Of a stretch of 10,662 nt of DNA, positions 7,511-10,662 are shown one piece after another. The notes beneath the pieces were generated by a model that was not told where the DNA came from, searched no databases, and was given only the letters and a program-made list of their open reading frames with translations. The position numbers were made by a program, and so were the translations under genes. The stretch is from Burkholderiales bacterium (GTDB lineage: Bacteria; Pseudomonadota; Gammaproteobacteria; Burkholderiales; Usitatibacteraceae), in the NCBI GenBank assembly GCA_017880705.1, contig JADGRS010000070.1, forward strand, positions 1 through 10,662. The letters are read 5' to 3'. Within the stretch, counting starts at the first letter, position 1. Each line of letters opens with the position of its first letter.

Positions 7511-8533
7511 TCATTTTTCCGTCTTGGCGGCGTAGCGCTTCTGCCATTCCGCGAGGATCGCGTCGCGGTTCTTGGCGGCCCAGGCGAAGTCGTTCTTGAC
7601 GAGGCGCTTCTCGAGGTCCGCGGGAATGTGCGCCAGCGCGGGCTTCACGGCGGGGTGGGAAACGATGGCGAAATTCTTCGAGTACGCCTCGTTCGCCTCC
7701 TTCGTCGCAACCCAGTCCATGAGCTTCTTCGCCGCGTCCATCTTCTTCGTGTTCTTCATGATCGCGGAGGCTTCGATATCCCATCCGAGCCCCTCCTTCG
7801 GGAACACGAGCTCCACGGGGGCCCCCTTCTGCTTCACGTCGTTGCCGCGGAAGTCGAACGAGATGCCGACCACGAATTCTCCCGCGCCCGCCTGGCGGCA
7901 CGGCTTCGACCCCGAGTGCGTGTACTGCGCGATGTTCGCGTCCAGCTGGTCCATGTACTTCCAGCCGCCCGCCTCGCCCATGGATTGCAGCCAACCCGAG
8001 ACATCGAGGAAGCCGGTGCCGCTCGACGCCGGATTGGGCATCGTCACCTGGCCCTTGTAGACCGGCTTCGTGAGATCCGCCCACGACTCCGGCTTCGGAA
8101 TCCCCTTCTTCGCGCCCTCGACGGTGTTGTAGCAAACCACCGCCGCATAGACGTCCTGGCCAACCCAGTAGGGCGGGCGCTTGGAGTCGCTGTACATCGG
8201 GTTGAGCGCCGCGAAACCCACCGGCGAGTAAGGGGCCAGCATGCCCTCCGCCTCGAAGATTGCGACGGAGGTCGCCGAGACGCCGAGGATCACGTCTGCC
8301 TGCGGGTTTGCCTTCTCGGCGAGCACCTTCGCCGTGATGACTCCCGTCGAGTCGCGCACGAACCTCAGGTCGATGTTGGGGTTGGTCTTCTGGAACGACT
8401 CGGTGTAGGCCTTGAGCTGGTCGGTCTCGAGCGCGGTGTAGACGAGGAGCTCGGTCTTCTGCGCCCAGGCGCCCGTGGCGAGCGCGGCCAGGGCGAGGGT
8501 AGCGGCGGCCGTCGTGACGAAGGATCGATTCAT
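7511..8533 (-). CDS. phnS: Periplasmic 2-aminoethylphosphonate-binding protein
   Basis: This 340-residue solute-binding protein is the first gene of the leftward phn operon. It has a Sec signal peptide: MNRSF, then a hydrophobic stretch (about 6-21), and a likely cleavage AWA|QK after residue 24. The mature part starts LLVYTALETDQLKAY and continues with VRDSTGVITAKVLAEK and ADVILGVSATSVAIFEAEGM. This is the pattern of the iron(III)/AEP-type binding proteins (PhnS2/AepX-like). The later segments WVGQDVYAAVVCYN and MPNPASSGTGFLDVSGWL fit the same fold. It would capture AEP in the periplasm and deliver it to the permease. A Shine-Dalgarno AGGGAG lies 8 nt before the ATG. Binding specificity is inferred from the neighbouring phnW and phnA; ligand residues were not assigned. 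Confidence 0.9.
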   Translation of the reverse strand: MNRSFVTTAAATLALAALATGAWAQKTELLVYTALETDQLKAYTESFQKTNPNIDLRFVRDSTGVITAKVLAEKANPQADVILGVSATSVAIFEAEGMLAPYSPVGFAALNPMYSDSKRPPYWVGQDVYAAVVCYNTVEGAKKGIPKPESWADLTKPVYKGQVTMPNPASSGTGFLDVSGWLQSMGEAGGWKYMDQLDANIAQYTHSGSKPCRQAGAGEFVVGISFDFRGNDVKQKGAPVELVFPKEGLGWDIEASAIMKNTKKMDAAKKLMDWVATKEANEAYSKNFAIVSHPAVKPALAHIPADLEKRLVKNDFAWAAKNRDAILAEWQKRYAAKTEK

Positions 8534-8541
8534 TGCGAGGA

Positions 8542-8547
8542 CTCCCT
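8542..8547 (-). promoter_or_regulatory. Ribosome binding site of phnS
   Basis: AGGGAG on the minus strand, 8 nt upstream of the ATG at 8533. It supports this start and the intact signal peptide. Confidence 0.65.
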
Positions 8548-8594
8548 GGGGTCGTTGCGTTGTGGGTTGTTCGGGACCGAGGCGGGGGAATTCC

Positions 8595-8610
8595 AGATTG
8601 TTGACAATCT
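8595..8610. promoter_or_regulatory. Palindromic operator, GntR/FadR type
   Basis: AGATTGT-TG-ACAATCT has perfect 7-bp arms around a 2-bp centre. Its core TTGTTGACAA fits the TNGT-N-ACNA half-site pattern bound by FadR/FCD-type GntR regulators. It lies 59 bp before the GntR gene start and covers the -35 of that gene's promoter and most of the -10 of the opposing phnS promoter. It is therefore placed for the regulator to control both transcripts, including its own. Binding is inferred, not shown. Confidence 0.75.
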
Positions 8611-8630
8611 ACAAAGCGGGCCGGTTTAAT
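8601..8630 (+). promoter_or_regulatory. Sigma70-like promoter for the GntR regulator and phnA
   Basis: TTGACA (8601-8606, perfect -35), an 18-bp spacer, then TTTAAT (8625-8630, 5 of 6 matches to TATAAT). Transcription would begin near 8637, about 30 nt before the regulator ATG. The -35 is part of the palindromic operator. Confidence 0.68.
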
Positions 8631-8635
8631 GTCAA
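8606..8635 (-). promoter_or_regulatory. Sigma70-like promoter for the phnS operon
   Basis: On the minus strand TTGACA (8635-8630, perfect -35), an 18-bp spacer, then TAGATT (8611-8606, 4 of 6 matches). Transcription would start near 8599, leaving a leader of about 66 nt before phnS. The -10 overlaps the operator palindrome, and the whole promoter is superimposed on the opposing one. Confidence 0.55.
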
Positions 8636-8668
8636 GGTACTCCAGCCACATTTCATCGCCATTTCATC

Positions 8669-10662
<1,994 letters not shown>

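Noticed and set aside
7304..8629. Plus-strand open frame (441 codons) opposite phnS that runs into the control region
   Set aside because: Antisense shadow. It would also read through the promoter/operator region and has no domain.

Overview
The window is a gene-dense, high-GC stretch of a bacterial chromosome, most likely from a betaproteobacterium. The basis for that guess is the GC-rich codon use, the Burkholderia-type pairing of an FCD-domain GntR regulator with 2-aminoethylphosphonate (AEP) genes, and the liv-type operon. The genus cannot be told from the sequence. There is no rRNA, tRNA, CRISPR array or recognisable transposase, and no gene-free stretch reaches 300 bases.

Right part (about 3535-10662): a phosphonate (AEP) uptake and degradation locus built around one divergent control region at 8534-8668. 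Leftward (minus strand) run phnS (periplasmic binding protein), phnT (ATPase), a two-domain permease and phnW (AEP:pyruvate aminotransferase). Rightward (plus strand) run a GntR/FCD regulator, phnA (phosphonoacetate hydrolase) and the first bases of another gene, probably the phosphonoacetaldehyde dehydrogenase phnY. The implied pathway is AEP import, PhnW to phosphonoacetaldehyde, an oxidation step whose enzyme is not visible here, and PhnA to acetate plus phosphate. This is the hydrolytic PhnW-PhnY-PhnA route rather than PhnW-PhnX. The control region holds two overlapping, oppositely oriented sigma70-like promoters and a near-perfect palindrome (8595-8610) that matches GntR/FadR-type operators and lies over elements of both promoters.

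Left part (1-3440, minus strand): a tightly overlapping livH-livM-livG-livF operon, encoding the membrane and ATPase parts of a branched-chain amino acid-type (HAAT) importer. It is followed by the N-terminal 50 codons of what looks like the large subunit of a Rieske ring-hydroxylating oxygenase. No liv-type binding protein is present in the window. The adjacency suggests import of an aromatic or other organic acid, but this is inference.

The two parts are separated by a 78-bp inverted-repeat element (3456-3533) with perfect 25-bp arms, starting one base after the phnW stop. It resembles a paired REP/REPIN-type repeat and may also act as a terminator. A smaller GC-rich hairpin lies between the permease gene and phnW.
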